A model generated the notes under the pieces. It made no database searches. It was not told where the DNA came from and saw only the letters and a program-made list of their open reading frames with translations. Of a stretch of DNA of 64,000 nucleotides, positions 45,573 through 54,341 are shown piece by piece. Made by a program: the position numbers and the translations under genes. Within the stretch, counting starts at the first letter, position 1. Every line of letters begins with the position of its first letter. Where the stretch lies: the NCBI GenBank assembly GCA_964235485.1, contig CAXSAZ010000014.1, positions 35,687 to 99,686 of the forward strand. The letters run 5' to 3'. This DNA comes from CAHJXG01 sp964235485 (GTDB taxonomy: Bacteria; Pseudomonadota; Alphaproteobacteria; Acetobacterales; Acetobacteraceae).

Positions 45573-46253
45573 ATGACGCCGCTCGATTCAACTGTGCCCG
45601 GCCCGGCGGGCACGGTGGACTGGCGCGTGGAGGAAGGGTTGCTGCCCTACCCGCAAGCGCTGGCGGCGATGCGGCACCGTGCGGACGCGATCCGCGCCGG
45701 CGAAGCGGGCGAGCAGGTGTGGCTGGTGGAGCACCCGCCGCTCTACACCGCCGGCACCTCGGCCAAGCCCGGCGACCTGTCCGACCCCGGGCGCTTCCCG
45801 ACCTTTGAGGCCGGGCGCGGCGGGCAGTGGACCTACCACGGCCCCGGCCAGCGCACCGCCTACGTCATGCTGGACCTGACCCGGCCGCACGGCCACGTCC
45901 GCCCGCGCGACGTGCGCGCCTTCGTGCACGGGCTGGAAGAGTGGTTGATCCGCGCGCTGGACCGGTGGGGCGTCCGGGGAGAGCGGCGAGAGGGCCGGGT
46001 CGGCATCTGGGTCGCGGACCCGGCTGCCGGGACGGAGGCCAAGATCGCCGCGGTGGGCGTCCGCGTGACCCGGTGGGTGAGCTGGCACGGGGTGGCGCTG
46101 AACGTGGACCCGGACCTCGGCCATTTCGCCGGCATCGTGCCCTGCGGCATCGCGGAACACGGCGTGACCAGCCTGCACGCGCTCGGCCGGCCGGTGACGA
46201 TGGCGGATGCGGACGGGGCGTTGCGGGCGGCGTGGGGGGAGGTGTTTGGGTAG
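45573..46253 (+). CDS. lipB: Octanoyltransferase (lipoate synthesis)
   Basis: 226 residues. Transfers octanoate from acyl-carrier protein to lipoyl domains. HPPLYTAGTSAKPGDL, RGGQWTYHGPGQRTAYVMLD, the catalytic Lys in GTEAKIAAVGVRVTRWVSWHG and the catalytic Cys in GIVPCGIAEHGVTSL are all present. The N-terminus (MTPLDSTVPGPAG) is short, as usual. Starts 47 bases downstream from the divergent tRNA 5' end. Confidence 0.95.
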   Translation: MTPLDSTVPGPAGTVDWRVEEGLLPYPQALAAMRHRADAIRAGEAGEQVWLVEHPPLYTAGTSAKPGDLSDPGRFPTFEAGRGGQWTYHGPGQRTAYVMLDLTRPHGHVRPRDVRAFVHGLEEWLIRALDRWGVRGERREGRVGIWVADPAAGTEAKIAAVGVRVTRWVSWHGVALNVDPDLGHFAGIVPCGIAEHGVTSLHALGRPVTMADADGALRAAWGEVFG

Positions 46254-46324
46254 GGTCGCTTTGGGAACAAACGGGCGGCGTCCCGCATTCGTGCGAGACT
46301 GCGCCACAGGATGGAGGAAAGATC

Positions 46325-46798
46325 ATGCCGGACGGGCTTTACGAACGCGATGCCCTGGCCTGGGCTGAGCGGCAAGCCGACCTGCTGCGACGGCTGGCAG
46401 CGGGCGAGCGCCTGAACGAGCCGGTGGACTGGCCCCACGTGATCGAGGAAGTGCAGGACGTAGGCCTGTCGGAACTGCGCGCCTGCGAGAGCCTGTTGCA
46501 ACAGGCGATCACGCATCTGCTCAAGCTGCGGGCTTGGCCGGGCAGCCGCGCTTCGATCCATTGGCGCGACGAGATCGAAGCGTTCTTGGATGATGCCGAG
46601 CGCCGGTTCACCGCGTCCATGCGGCAGCGCATCGCGCTGGACGATCTCTACGCCAGAGCATTACGCCGGGCGCGTGTGGCAAAGGATGACACCGGCACGC
46701 CTAATGCGCTGCCGGACACGTGCCCGTTCGTGTTGGACGACCTGCTTGCACCTGCGGCTGATATCGAAATCCTGTTGCAAAAGATCGGCGGCTCCTAG
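46325..46798 (+). CDS. DUF29 family protein, copy A
   Basis: 157 residues. Starts MPDGLYERDALAWAERQADL after GGAGG with seven-base spacing. Has the DUF29 pattern LIEEVQDVG-type (VIEEVQDVGLSELRACES), HLLKLRAWPGSR and TCPFVLDDLLAP near the end. No established function; common in cyanobacteria and alphaproteobacteria, often in multiple copies. It is a close paralogue of copy B at 46944-47417 and shares the identical run GLYERDALAWAERQADLL. Confidence 0.87.
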   Translation: MPDGLYERDALAWAERQADLLRRLAAGERLNEPVDWPHVIEEVQDVGLSELRACESLLQQAITHLLKLRAWPGSRASIHWRDEIEAFLDDAERRFTASMRQRIALDDLYARALRRARVAKDDTGTPNALPDTCPFVLDDLLAPAADIEILLQKIGGS

Positions 46799-46811
46799 GC
46801 CGCCGTGCTGG

Positions 46812-46920
46812 CCCGGTCAGCGCCATGCCTGCGGACTGTCGGGGCAGCAACGCCCCCATGCAGCACGAGGATGCCAAGCAGGACGGCAACGGCCGGGATC
46901 AGGAACGAGGTCACGAGAAT
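46812..46920 (-). pseudogene. Decayed copy of the EamA transporter C-terminal end
   Basis: The minus strand here reads LLPRQSAGMALTGPAR, matching LLPRQFAGMALIGAG at the end of the intact transporter encoded at 47414-48355. DNA identity is clear at GCCATGCCTGCG, GCAGGACGGCAACG and GGCCGGGATCAGGAACG versus the corresponding bases around 47498-47580. Only about 110 bases remain and the frame is broken. It sits right after DUF29 copy A, just as the intact transporter end sits right after copy B. It is therefore a scar of a segment duplication. Confidence 0.75.
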
Positions 46921-46943
46921 AGGTCGAGAGCAAGGGAAAAGCC

Positions 46944-47417
46944 ATGTCAAACGGGCTTTATGAACGCGATGCCCTGGCCTGGGCTGAGCGGCAAGCCGAC
47001 CTGCTGTGCCGACTGGCAGCGGGCGAATGCGTAAACGAGGAGATTGACTGGCTTAACGTGATCGAAGAGGTGCAAGACGTGGGGCAGTCAGAACTGCGGT
47101 CCTGTCAAATCTCGTTGCGGCATGCCATAACGCACTTGCTCAAGTTACATGCCTGGCCCGGAAGCCAGGCTGCCTCGCATTGGCGGGAGAAAGCAGGGGA
47201 GGCCATTGACGACGCAAGAATGTGCTTCGCACCATCCATGCGGCAACACATCGACATCCATGAGCGTTACAGACGAGCTTTGAGGCTGCTTCGATCCGTA
47301 GAGGACGACAGTGGCGAGCCGCATCCGGTGCCCGACGCCTCTCCATTCGCACTGGACGACCTGCTTGCATCCGAGACCAGTATCCGAACCTTGGTGCACA
47401 AGCTCGGCACGGCTTAA
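46944..47417 (+). CDS. DUF29 family protein, copy B
   Basis: 157 residues, same length as copy A. Starts MSNGLYERDALAWAERQADL. VIEEVQDVGQSELRSCQ, ITHLLKLHAWPGSQ and SPFALDDLLA are conserved, while the middle has diverged (RHAITHL, HIDIHERYRRALRL). Base composition is somewhat lower in GC than copy A. Its TAA stop (47415-47417) overlaps the TAA of the convergent EamA gene. Confidence 0.87.
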   Translation: MSNGLYERDALAWAERQADLLCRLAAGECVNEEIDWLNVIEEVQDVGQSELRSCQISLRHAITHLLKLHAWPGSQAASHWREKAGEAIDDARMCFAPSMRQHIDIHERYRRALRLLRSVEDDSGEPHPVPDASPFALDDLLASETSIRTLVHKLGTA

Positions 47418-48355
47418 GCCGCCGTCCCAACCCGGCGCAGCAGCCGCCGCGGCAAGCGCCCGTCCAGGAATGCCAGGCCCGCCCCGATCAGCGCCATGCC
47501 TGCGAACTGCCGCGGCAGCAGCGCCTCACCCAGCGCCAACGCGCCGAGCAGGATGGCGACGGCCGGGATCAGGAACGTGACCAGCAGCAGGTTGGTCGCA
47601 CCAGCCAAAGCGAGGATGCGGAAATACAGCACGTAGGCGAGTGCCGTGGACAGCAGCCCGACCCCGAGCACCGCAAGCCAGGTCTCGACATGCGGGGGCG
47701 CCAGGTTCCAAGGATGGTCCGCCAGCAGCATGACCGGCAGCAGCACCAGCGTGGAAGCGCTGACCTGGCCGGCTGCGGTGGCGAGCGGCGGGACGCCCAT
47801 GCGCCGGAACCGGCGCCCGAAGATGCCGGCAAAGGCGTAGGACAACGCCGCGGCCAAGCAGGCAAGCTGCGCCATAGGGTCCGCGCCCGAGCCGCCCAGC
47901 GCGTCCACGCCGACCATCACCGCGACTCCGGCAAAGCCGATGAGAACGCCGACCGCCTTCAGCCAGGTCAGCCTTTCGTCAGCCGTGCAGACATGTGCGG
48001 CCAGCACGGTGAACAGCGGTGTCGCGGCGTTGAGGATCGAGGCCAGCCCGCTCGCGATGCGGTGCTGGCCCCAGACGATCAGCGCGAAGGGCAGCACGTT
48101 GTTGAGCAGGCCCATGCCGAAGAACGCCGCCCATGCCGCAGCCTGCCCCGGCATCCGCTGCCCCAAGAAGCGCATCGCCGAGAGCAACGCCACCGCCGCC
48201 ACGGCGACCCGGAGCCAGACCAACGTGAGGGATGGCAGTTCACGCACCGCGACCCCGTTGAAGAAAAAAGAGCCGCCCCAGAGCACCGCGAGGGCCAGCA
48301 GCATCGCCCACCCTGCCCTGCCCAACGCGGATCCCGATACGCCACGCCTCGCCAT
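47414..48355 (-). CDS. EamA/DMT-family transporter
   Basis: 313 residues, about 10 transmembrane helices as two five-helix EamA units. The first begins AMLLALAVLWGGSFFFNGVA, the second begins near AQLACLAAALSYAFAGIFG; PVMLLADHP and LYFRILALAGATNLLLVTF are typical. Such drug/metabolite transporters export amino acids or other small molecules; the substrate is unknown. The ATG at 48355 has GGAG eight bases upstream. It is the last of two converging genes with DUF29 copy B. Confidence 0.9.
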   Translation of the reverse strand: MARRGVSGSALGRAGWAMLLALAVLWGGSFFFNGVAVRELPSLTLVWLRVAVAAVALLSAMRFLGQRMPGQAAAWAAFFGMGLLNNVLPFALIVWGQHRIASGLASILNAATPLFTVLAAHVCTADERLTWLKAVGVLIGFAGVAVMVGVDALGGSGADPMAQLACLAAALSYAFAGIFGRRFRRMGVPPLATAAGQVSASTLVLLPVMLLADHPWNLAPPHVETWLAVLGVGLLSTALAYVLYFRILALAGATNLLLVTFLIPAVAILLGALALGEALLPRQFAGMALIGAGLAFLDGRLPRRLLRRVGTAA

Positions 48356-48429
48356 GTCCACGCCTCCGCCCTTGTTCAGGCGCAAGGTGCCGGAGGCGGA
48401 GCGTCGCCGCAGTCCGTTTCTTGCGGCCG

Positions 48430-49134
48430 TTACCGGCTGAGCCGGATAAACCGCTCGGCCAGTACGACATCCTCTGCGATCCGCCCCCGCCGGGCCGCCG
48501 CCTCGGCGTCCTCGCCCCAGGACTCCACCTGAAACAGCTCATCCAAACTCGCCAGCTCATGCGCGGTCGCTGCGTCCAGCGCGCCCTCCGCGAGCGCCAG
48601 GCCCAGCACCGCGCTGCCCAGCAGCGGCACCGCGATGCCCAGCGCCGCCAGCGTCGGCACGGATTGCCCGGCCATCGCCCGGCGCATCGCATCGAGCGCC
48701 GCCGGGTCCTGCGCCCGGTGGACGATGCCCGTGGTCGCTTCCAGCCGTGCCCCGAACCGTTGCGCCGCCCAATCCAGCCAGGGCTGCCAGGCATGGGCCT
48801 GGCGCACCACCAGCGCCATCGGGGTGTCCGCGCGGTAGCACAGCAGGTCGCTTTCGGCATACTGAGCCAACGCGGCGGCAACGGGCGCCGGGTCGGGGGC
48901 GATGCGGTCCTGCGCGGTGCCGGCCAGGCGGGTCAGCGGCACGTCGTCCATGGTCATCGCGCCGCCCTTCGCGCCGCCCGCCACTTGCCACTCGGCGGCG
49001 ACGGCCTCAGCCAAAGCGGGGGCGGCCACCGTGAGCGGCTTGCCGCCCGGAATGCGCATCGGCTTGCCGTCCAGCAGCACGGCGAACCCGCCCTCGGTCG
49101 GCGCGGCAGCGGCAGTGTCCCAGAAACGAAGCAC
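48430..49134 (-). CDS. ATP12-family ATP synthase assembly chaperone
   Basis: 234 residues starting with GTG (MLRFWDTAAAAPTEGGFAVL), with AAGGAA upstream. KPLTVAAPALAEAVAAEWQV, MTMDDVPLTRLAGTAQDRI and LCYRADTPMALVVRQ match the ATP12 family, whose mitochondrial member binds the F1 alpha subunit. Present in alphaproteobacteria, probably with a similar F1 assembly task. It is the last gene of a run rarA-rluA-asmA-ATP12 on the minus strand. Confidence 0.87.
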   Translation of the reverse strand: MLRFWDTAAAAPTEGGFAVLLDGKPMRIPGGKPLTVAAPALAEAVAAEWQVAGGAKGGAMTMDDVPLTRLAGTAQDRIAPDPAPVAAALAQYAESDLLCYRADTPMALVVRQAHAWQPWLDWAAQRFGARLEATTGIVHRAQDPAALDAMRRAMAGQSVPTLAALGIAVPLLGSAVLGLALAEGALDAATAHELASLDELFQVESWGEDAEAAARRGRIAEDVVLAERFIRLSR

Positions 49135-49145
49135 GCGGGTGTTCC

Positions 49146-51518
49146 TTATCGCAAGAGGCTGCGCAGCAGATCGGCCGGTTTCAGGCTGCGCGGCGCATCA
49201 GTGGCGGCGGCGCTTGCGGCCGGCGCCGGGCCGGCCTGGCCGCCGCGCGCCACGGCCAACTGCGCCGGGCAGGCATCCGGACCCGGCGTGGCGCCGATCA
49301 CCAGCCCGCCTTGCGCGGGTCCGCCCGCCGCCACTTGCGGCCGGGGCGCGCGCCAGGGGCCGGCCAGGCGCACGGGCGCTGCCACCCAGGTGCTGCCCAG
49401 GCGTACCAGCGTATGGAGGCGCAGGTCGAGCGTCTCGTCCGCGAGGTTGATCCCACCCTCGCCATCCAGGCGCAGGCGCGTGGTGTCCAGCAGCAGCGCC
49501 CGGCTTGCCGCCTGTCCCCCCGCCGCATCGAAACGCAGGGCCAAGCAGCGCACCGCGCTTTGCCCGCCCAGCTCCATCGGCAGGCCGCGCAAGGCAGGTC
49601 CGAGCAGGCCGGCCATCCAAGCGTTGTCCAACTCGCCATCCACCATCGCCAAGCCCAGATGCCCGTCGAGCGACGCCGCGATAGCCCGGACGCTGTTGCC
49701 GGCGCCCTTGAGCCGCACGTCGGCATCGACCTGGCCCGCCATGCTTTCCGGCGCCCCGAACCCCGCCAGGATCGGCCCCAAGGCGAGGCCCGGCGCCTTC
49801 AGCCCGAACTCCACGGCGGGGACCGGGGCCGCCGCGTTCGCCAGCAGGGTGGCCTGCACCGCCCCGCCCGGCGCCTGCGCCTGCACGGGGTCCAGCCGCA
49901 GCGCGCCCTCCTGCAGCAGCAGCCGGCCCGTCACCGCGCGGTAGGACGCGCCGTGCCACAGGACCTCGTTCAGCCTCACCGTCAGGTCGGCGTCGGCGCG
50001 CCACAGGAGAAAGAACGGCAGCGGACGGTCCGACAGCAGCGGGGCCGGCGGCGCGGCGCCGGAGGGAGCCGGCTGCACCGGCGCCGGTGCGGGCGCCGAA
50101 GCGTCCGCCGGGGCGGCCACGGGCCAGGCGAGCAGCGCGCCGAGGTCAAGCTTCTGCGACGCCAGCGTTCCCCGCACGGAGGGCCGCGGCGTGCGGCCCA
50201 GCACGACATCGCCCGACACGTCCCCCTGCGCCGTGGCCAGGCGCATTCCCCGCAGCGCGACCGCGACCGCGACCGCCCCCGTCGCCGCGGCCCGGGTGTC
50301 GAACTCCACATCCCGCAGCGGCGGCACCGCCAGCCCGGCCAGCGCGCCCAGCGCCGCCAAGTCCGGCACCCGCGCGGACAGCGCGAGGTCGAAGGGCCCG
50401 CCCGTCCCCGCGAAACTGCCTCGGGCCTCCACCGTCGCGCCCGCCGCGGCCAGCGCCGCTTGCCCCGGCACCGGCCCGCCGGCCAGCAGCGCCGAAAGGC
50501 TATCGGCCTGGGCGGTGACGGAAACCGGCGTCGAACCCGCCAGCGCCTCGGCAGAAACGGCCACGGGCTGCGCCGCCGCGGGCGCCGTGAGCGTCGCGCG
50601 GGTCAGCTTGACGCCCGGCAGCCAAACCGAAAGATCGGTGGCGCCGGCCTGCGCCCGCAGGTCGGCCAGGCCGTCCGGCAGCAGCCGGGCCGAAGCCTGA
50701 ACGTCGCGCAATGGCGGCAGAGCGCGGCCCAGCGCCGGTTCCAGCGCGAGGAGGTCGGCCACGCTGGCCTGCAGCGCCAACCCGCCCCCCGGACCCAACG
50801 TGCCGTTCGCGCCCGCCTGGACGCCGCGCCCCGCCAAAACAACCCGCATCGGCCAAGACGCGGCGCCGATGGCCGCCAGCGGCCCCGTCGTGCCCGTCAA
50901 GCCGAGGTCGAGACCTCCGAGCGACAACGTTCCCGACAACGCCACAGGTTCGCCCGGCCCCGGCGCGGCGGCCGCGACCGACGGCGCCAGCAGCGTGACC
51001 ACGCCCATGCCGGTGCGCCAGCCGATCCGGCCGTCGAGGACGCGCACGGCATTCACGGCGACCTCCATCCGCGCCGCCGGTCGGGCCGCGGCACCGGGCG
51101 CCGCAGAGGGCGCGACAGGCGGCGTGAACTGCCAGTTGGGCCGCCCGCCCGCATCGCGCTCTAGCAGAATATCCGGCTCGACCAGGGTGACGCCGCGCAC
51201 CTCCACCCGGCGGGACAGCAAGGGAAGCAGGGCGATCCGCACGTCAATCTGCGCCGCACGCGCCATGGCCGGGCGCGACAAGCCCGGCGGGTTGGACAGG
51301 GACACGCCGCGCAGCGCCACCGTGGGCACCAGCGACCAGGTCAGGCCCACCGGCCCGGCGACCGTCAACTCCCGCCCGGTGGAGCGCCGCACCGCGTCGG
51401 CCAGCCGGAGCTTCAGCGCGTCGGCGTCGAACGACGCCACCGCTCCAGCGACGACCGCCACAGGCACCAGCACGACAACGGCGGCGGCGATCAGGCCGAT
51501 GCGGCGTTTGCGGGTCAT
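49146..51518 (-). CDS. AsmA-family envelope protein
   Basis: 790 residues. One N-terminal membrane helix (GLIAAAVVVLVPVAVVAGAV, about 8-27), then the AsmA start FDADALKLRLADAVRRSTGR and ELTVAGPVGLTWSLVPTVAL, and LSNPPGLSRPAMARAAQID. The long Ala/Gly-rich middle is typical; the C-terminal AsmA domain carries DADVRLKGAGNSVRAIAASL. Periplasmic/inner-membrane tethered, linked to outer-membrane lipid traffic in related proteins. Overlaps the pseudouridine synthase gene by 4 bases. Confidence 0.88.
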   Translation of the reverse strand: MTRKRRIGLIAAAVVVLVPVAVVAGAVASFDADALKLRLADAVRRSTGRELTVAGPVGLTWSLVPTVALRGVSLSNPPGLSRPAMARAAQIDVRIALLPLLSRRVEVRGVTLVEPDILLERDAGGRPNWQFTPPVAPSAAPGAAARPAARMEVAVNAVRVLDGRIGWRTGMGVVTLLAPSVAAAAPGPGEPVALSGTLSLGGLDLGLTGTTGPLAAIGAASWPMRVVLAGRGVQAGANGTLGPGGGLALQASVADLLALEPALGRALPPLRDVQASARLLPDGLADLRAQAGATDLSVWLPGVKLTRATLTAPAAAQPVAVSAEALAGSTPVSVTAQADSLSALLAGGPVPGQAALAAAGATVEARGSFAGTGGPFDLALSARVPDLAALGALAGLAVPPLRDVEFDTRAAATGAVAVAVALRGMRLATAQGDVSGDVVLGRTPRPSVRGTLASQKLDLGALLAWPVAAPADASAPAPAPVQPAPSGAAPPAPLLSDRPLPFFLLWRADADLTVRLNEVLWHGASYRAVTGRLLLQEGALRLDPVQAQAPGGAVQATLLANAAAPVPAVEFGLKAPGLALGPILAGFGAPESMAGQVDADVRLKGAGNSVRAIAASLDGHLGLAMVDGELDNAWMAGLLGPALRGLPMELGGQSAVRCLALRFDAAGGQAASRALLLDTTRLRLDGEGGINLADETLDLRLHTLVRLGSTWVAAPVRLAGPWRAPRPQVAAGGPAQGGLVIGATPGPDACPAQLAVARGGQAGPAPAASAAATDAPRSLKPADLLRSLLR

Positions 51519-52513
51519 TGGGAACGGGACGGTGCCCGGGACCGCCCGGCGTGGAAGCCCAAAGTGGCAAACGTTTCGCGCATATGCGGCGGCAACTCGG
51601 CCTCCACTACCAGCCGCCCGCCCGCCGGGTGCGGCAGGTCCAGCGCGCGGGCATGGAGGTGCAGCTTATCCGACAAGCCCTCCACCAATGCAGAGCCGGC
51701 GCCGTTGTGGTCGGGTTCGTGGTACTTCAGGTCGCCCACGATGGGCGCGCCGATGCCCACGCTGTGCACCCGGAGCTGGTGCGTCCTCCCAGTGATCGGC
51801 GACATCTCCAGCCAGGCGAGCTTCTGCCCGGCATGGTCCAGCGTCCGGTAATCCGTCACCGCCCGCAGCCCTTCCTTGTCGTCCCGCGCCGCCGGCACGC
51901 TGCGTTCCCCGCGCGGCCCGGTGTAGCGCAGCAGCGGCATGTCGATCCGCCCTTCCACCGGCACCGGGCGGCCTGCGACCACGGCCCAATAGGTTTTCTG
52001 CACGTCCCGCCCGCGGAACGCCGCCGCCAGCCGCGCCGCCGTGCCCGGCGTGCGCGCCAGCACCAAGACGCCCGACGTGTCGCGGTCCAGCCGGTGCACC
52101 AGCCGCGGCCGGTGCTCGCTGTCGCCGCGCAGCCCGTCCAACATGCCGTCCAGGTGCCGGGCGATGCCGGGTCCGCCCTGCACCGCCAGGCCGTGCGGCT
52201 TGTTCAGCACGATCACGGCGTCATCCCGATACAGCACCATGCGCTCCAGCTCGCGGGCGATCTCGGGGTTGAAGACGTGCACGACGGGCGGCGGCTCGGC
52301 GGCGGGCGGCAGCGGCGGCACGCGGACGGCCTGGCCCGGCGCCAAGCGGGTGCCGGCGTCCGCCCGGCGGCCGTCGATGCGGACCTGCCCGGTGCGGCAC
52401 AGCTTTTGAATCGCGCCCTGGGTGACGCCGGGGAAGTGCCGGCGGAACCAGCGGTCGAGGCGCAGGTCGGCCTCGTCCTCCGTCACCGCGCGGGTTTGCA
52501 CGGTCATGCTCAT
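51515..52513 (-). CDS. RluA-family pseudouridine synthase
   Basis: 332 residues. N-terminal S4 RNA-binding domain (about 14-70: LRLDRWFRRHFPGVTQGAIQ) then the RluA catalytic domain with Asp143 in RLVHRLDRDTSGVLVLART. SPITGRTHQLRVHSVGIGAP and HARALDLPHPAGGR are further signatures. Likely RluC/D-like, modifying 23S rRNA, exact site unknown. Overlaps both neighbours (rarA upstream, asmA downstream) by 4 bases as ATGA. Confidence 0.92.
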   Translation of the reverse strand: MSMTVQTRAVTEDEADLRLDRWFRRHFPGVTQGAIQKLCRTGQVRIDGRRADAGTRLAPGQAVRVPPLPPAAEPPPVVHVFNPEIARELERMVLYRDDAVIVLNKPHGLAVQGGPGIARHLDGMLDGLRGDSEHRPRLVHRLDRDTSGVLVLARTPGTAARLAAAFRGRDVQKTYWAVVAGRPVPVEGRIDMPLLRYTGPRGERSVPAARDDKEGLRAVTDYRTLDHAGQKLAWLEMSPITGRTHQLRVHSVGIGAPIVGDLKYHEPDHNGAGSALVEGLSDKLHLHARALDLPHPAGGRLVVEAELPPHMRETFATLGFHAGRSRAPSRSQ

Positions 52514-53832
52514 GGGTCCTGCCTCAGCTTGGCCCAGTGGTCCAGCCGCCGCGCGACCTCACGCTCGAAGCCGCGGTCCGCCGGGCGATAGAACGCCGGG
52601 CGGTCCATCCCGTCCGGGAAGTAGTTCTGGCCGGAGAACGCATCCTCCGTGTCGTGGTCGTAGGCGTAGCCCTGGCCGTAGCCGAGGTCCCGCATCAGCC
52701 GGGTCGGCGCGTTCAGGACATGGACGGGCGGCGGCAGGCTGCCGGTCGCCTTGGCCGCCGCCAGCGCCGCCTTGTAGGCGACATACAGCGTGTTCGACTT
52801 GGGCGCGGTGCCGAGATAGACGATGGCTTGGGCGATGGCCAGTTCGCCCTCCGGGCTGCCGAGGCGCTCGTAGGCGTCCCAGGCTGCCAGCGCCTGGGGC
52901 AACGCGCCCGGGTCGGCCATGCCGACATCCTCCGACGCGAAGCGGACCAGGCGGCGCGCGACATAACGGGCGTCCTCGCCGCCGGCCACCATGCGGGCGA
53001 ACCAATATAGCGCCGCGTCCGGGTCGGAGCCGCGCAAGGACTTGTGCAAGGCAGAAATCAAGTTGAAATGCTCGTCCCGGTCGCGGTCATACAGCGCCGC
53101 GCGACGGCCGATCACGGCGGCGAGGCCCGAAGTGTCCAAGGTGGGCTGCTCCGGCAAGCTGAGAAGCTGCTCCGCCATGTTGAGCAAGTAGCGCCCATCC
53201 CCGTCCGCCATCGCGCGCAGCGCGCCACGCGCCTCCGGTGCAATGGGCAAGGGCCGCCCGGCTTCCTGCTCGGCGCGGGCCAACAGTTGGTCGAGCGCGT
53301 CGTCATCCAAGCGGCGCAGCACCAACACCTGGCAACGGGACAGCAGCGCGCCGTTCAGGGCAAAGGACGGGTTCTCGGTCGTCGCGCCCACCAGCACCAC
53401 CGTGCCGTCCTCGACGACGGGCAGGAAGCTGTCCTGCTGCGCCCGGTTGAACCGATGCACCTCATCCACGAACAGCAGGGTGCGGGCGCCAAGCTGCCGG
53501 CGCCGGGCCGCGTCCTCGAACACGCGCTTGAGGTCCGCGACGCCGGAGAACACCGCCGACACCGCCGTGAAGTGCAGCCCGGCGGCGTCGGCGAGCAGGC
53601 GGGCAATCGTCGTCTTGCCGACGCCGGGCGGTCCCCACAGGATCAGGGAGGCCAAGGCGCCACGCCCCAACATGCGGGTCAGGGCGCCGTCCTCGCCTAC
53701 CAGATGCGGCTGCCCGGCTACGTCGGCCAGCGCCGCCGGGCGCAGTCGCTCCGCGAGCGGCTTAGACGTCATCGACACCGAGGCGGACGGCAAGCCGAAC
53801 AGGTCGGGGGATGAGGGGGCAGGCCGCGTCAT
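52510..53832 (-). CDS. rarA: Replication-associated recombination protein A
   Basis: 440 residues. AAA+ clamp-loader-like ATPase acting at stalled forks. Walker A GPPGVGKTT (67-75), Walker B LLFVDEVHRFN, sensor VVLVGATTENPSF. The C-terminal half has HFNLISALHKSLRGSDPDAA, YWFARMVAGGEDARYVARRL and RLGSPEGELAIAQAIVYLGT, diagnostic of RarA/MgsA. The leader DLFGLPSAS before PLAERLRP is family-like. It lies just after rplQ on the same strand. Confidence 0.95.
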   Translation of the reverse strand: MTRPAPSSPDLFGLPSASVSMTSKPLAERLRPAALADVAGQPHLVGEDGALTRMLGRGALASLILWGPPGVGKTTIARLLADAAGLHFTAVSAVFSGVADLKRVFEDAARRRQLGARTLLFVDEVHRFNRAQQDSFLPVVEDGTVVLVGATTENPSFALNGALLSRCQVLVLRRLDDDALDQLLARAEQEAGRPLPIAPEARGALRAMADGDGRYLLNMAEQLLSLPEQPTLDTSGLAAVIGRRAALYDRDRDEHFNLISALHKSLRGSDPDAALYWFARMVAGGEDARYVARRLVRFASEDVGMADPGALPQALAAWDAYERLGSPEGELAIAQAIVYLGTAPKSNTLYVAYKAALAAAKATGSLPPPVHVLNAPTRLMRDLGYGQGYAYDHDTEDAFSGQNYFPDGMDRPAFYRPADRGFEREVARRLDHWAKLRQDP

Positions 53833-53884
53833 GAGGAGCGAAGTGGTGCGGCCCGCCCCAGGATGCGAGGAGGGAACGCCGTGT

Positions 53885-54313
53885 TCAGGCGGCCTGCTGC
53901 TCCTCGTCTTCCATCACTTCCGGGCGCGGGCCGCTGTCCTGGCCCTTGGCGGCGGGGTCGCGGTCAACCAACTCGATCACCGCCATGTCCGCCGCGTCGC
54001 CGTAGCGCACCCCGGCCTTGAGCACGCGGGTGTAGCCGCCGGGACGGGCGCGGTAGCGGTCGGCCAGCGCCGTGAACAGCTTGGCGACCATCACCTCGTC
54101 GCGAAGCTGGGCATGGGCCTGGCGCCGGGCGTGCAGGCCGCCGCGCTTGCCGAGGGTGATCAGCTTCTCCGCCACCGGGCGCAGCTCCTTGGCCTTGGGC
54201 AGGGTGGTGGTGATCTGCTCGTGCTTGATCAGCGCCACGGCCATGTTGCGGAACATGGCCTGACGGTGGCTCGAAGTGACGCCCAGTTTGCGGCCGGAAA
54301 CACCGTGGCGCAT
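53885..54313 (-). CDS. rplQ: 50S ribosomal protein L17
   Basis: 142 residues. Starts MRHGVSGRKLGVTSSHRQAM; RNMAVALIKHEQITTTLPKA and KELRPVAEKLITLGK are diagnostic. The C-terminal tail (GQDSGPRPEVMEDEEQQAA) is the longer alphaproteobacterial type. Last gene of the alpha-type operon rpsM-rpsK-rpoA-rplQ; no clear terminator hairpin was seen in the 52 bases before rarA. Confidence 0.98.
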   Translation of the reverse strand: MRHGVSGRKLGVTSSHRQAMFRNMAVALIKHEQITTTLPKAKELRPVAEKLITLGKRGGLHARRQAHAQLRDEVMVAKLFTALADRYRARPGGYTRVLKAGVRYGDAADMAVIELVDRDPAAKGQDSGPRPEVMEDEEQQAA

Positions 54314-54341
54314 GGTGGTAAAGCTCCTACTCTCTCAAGAT

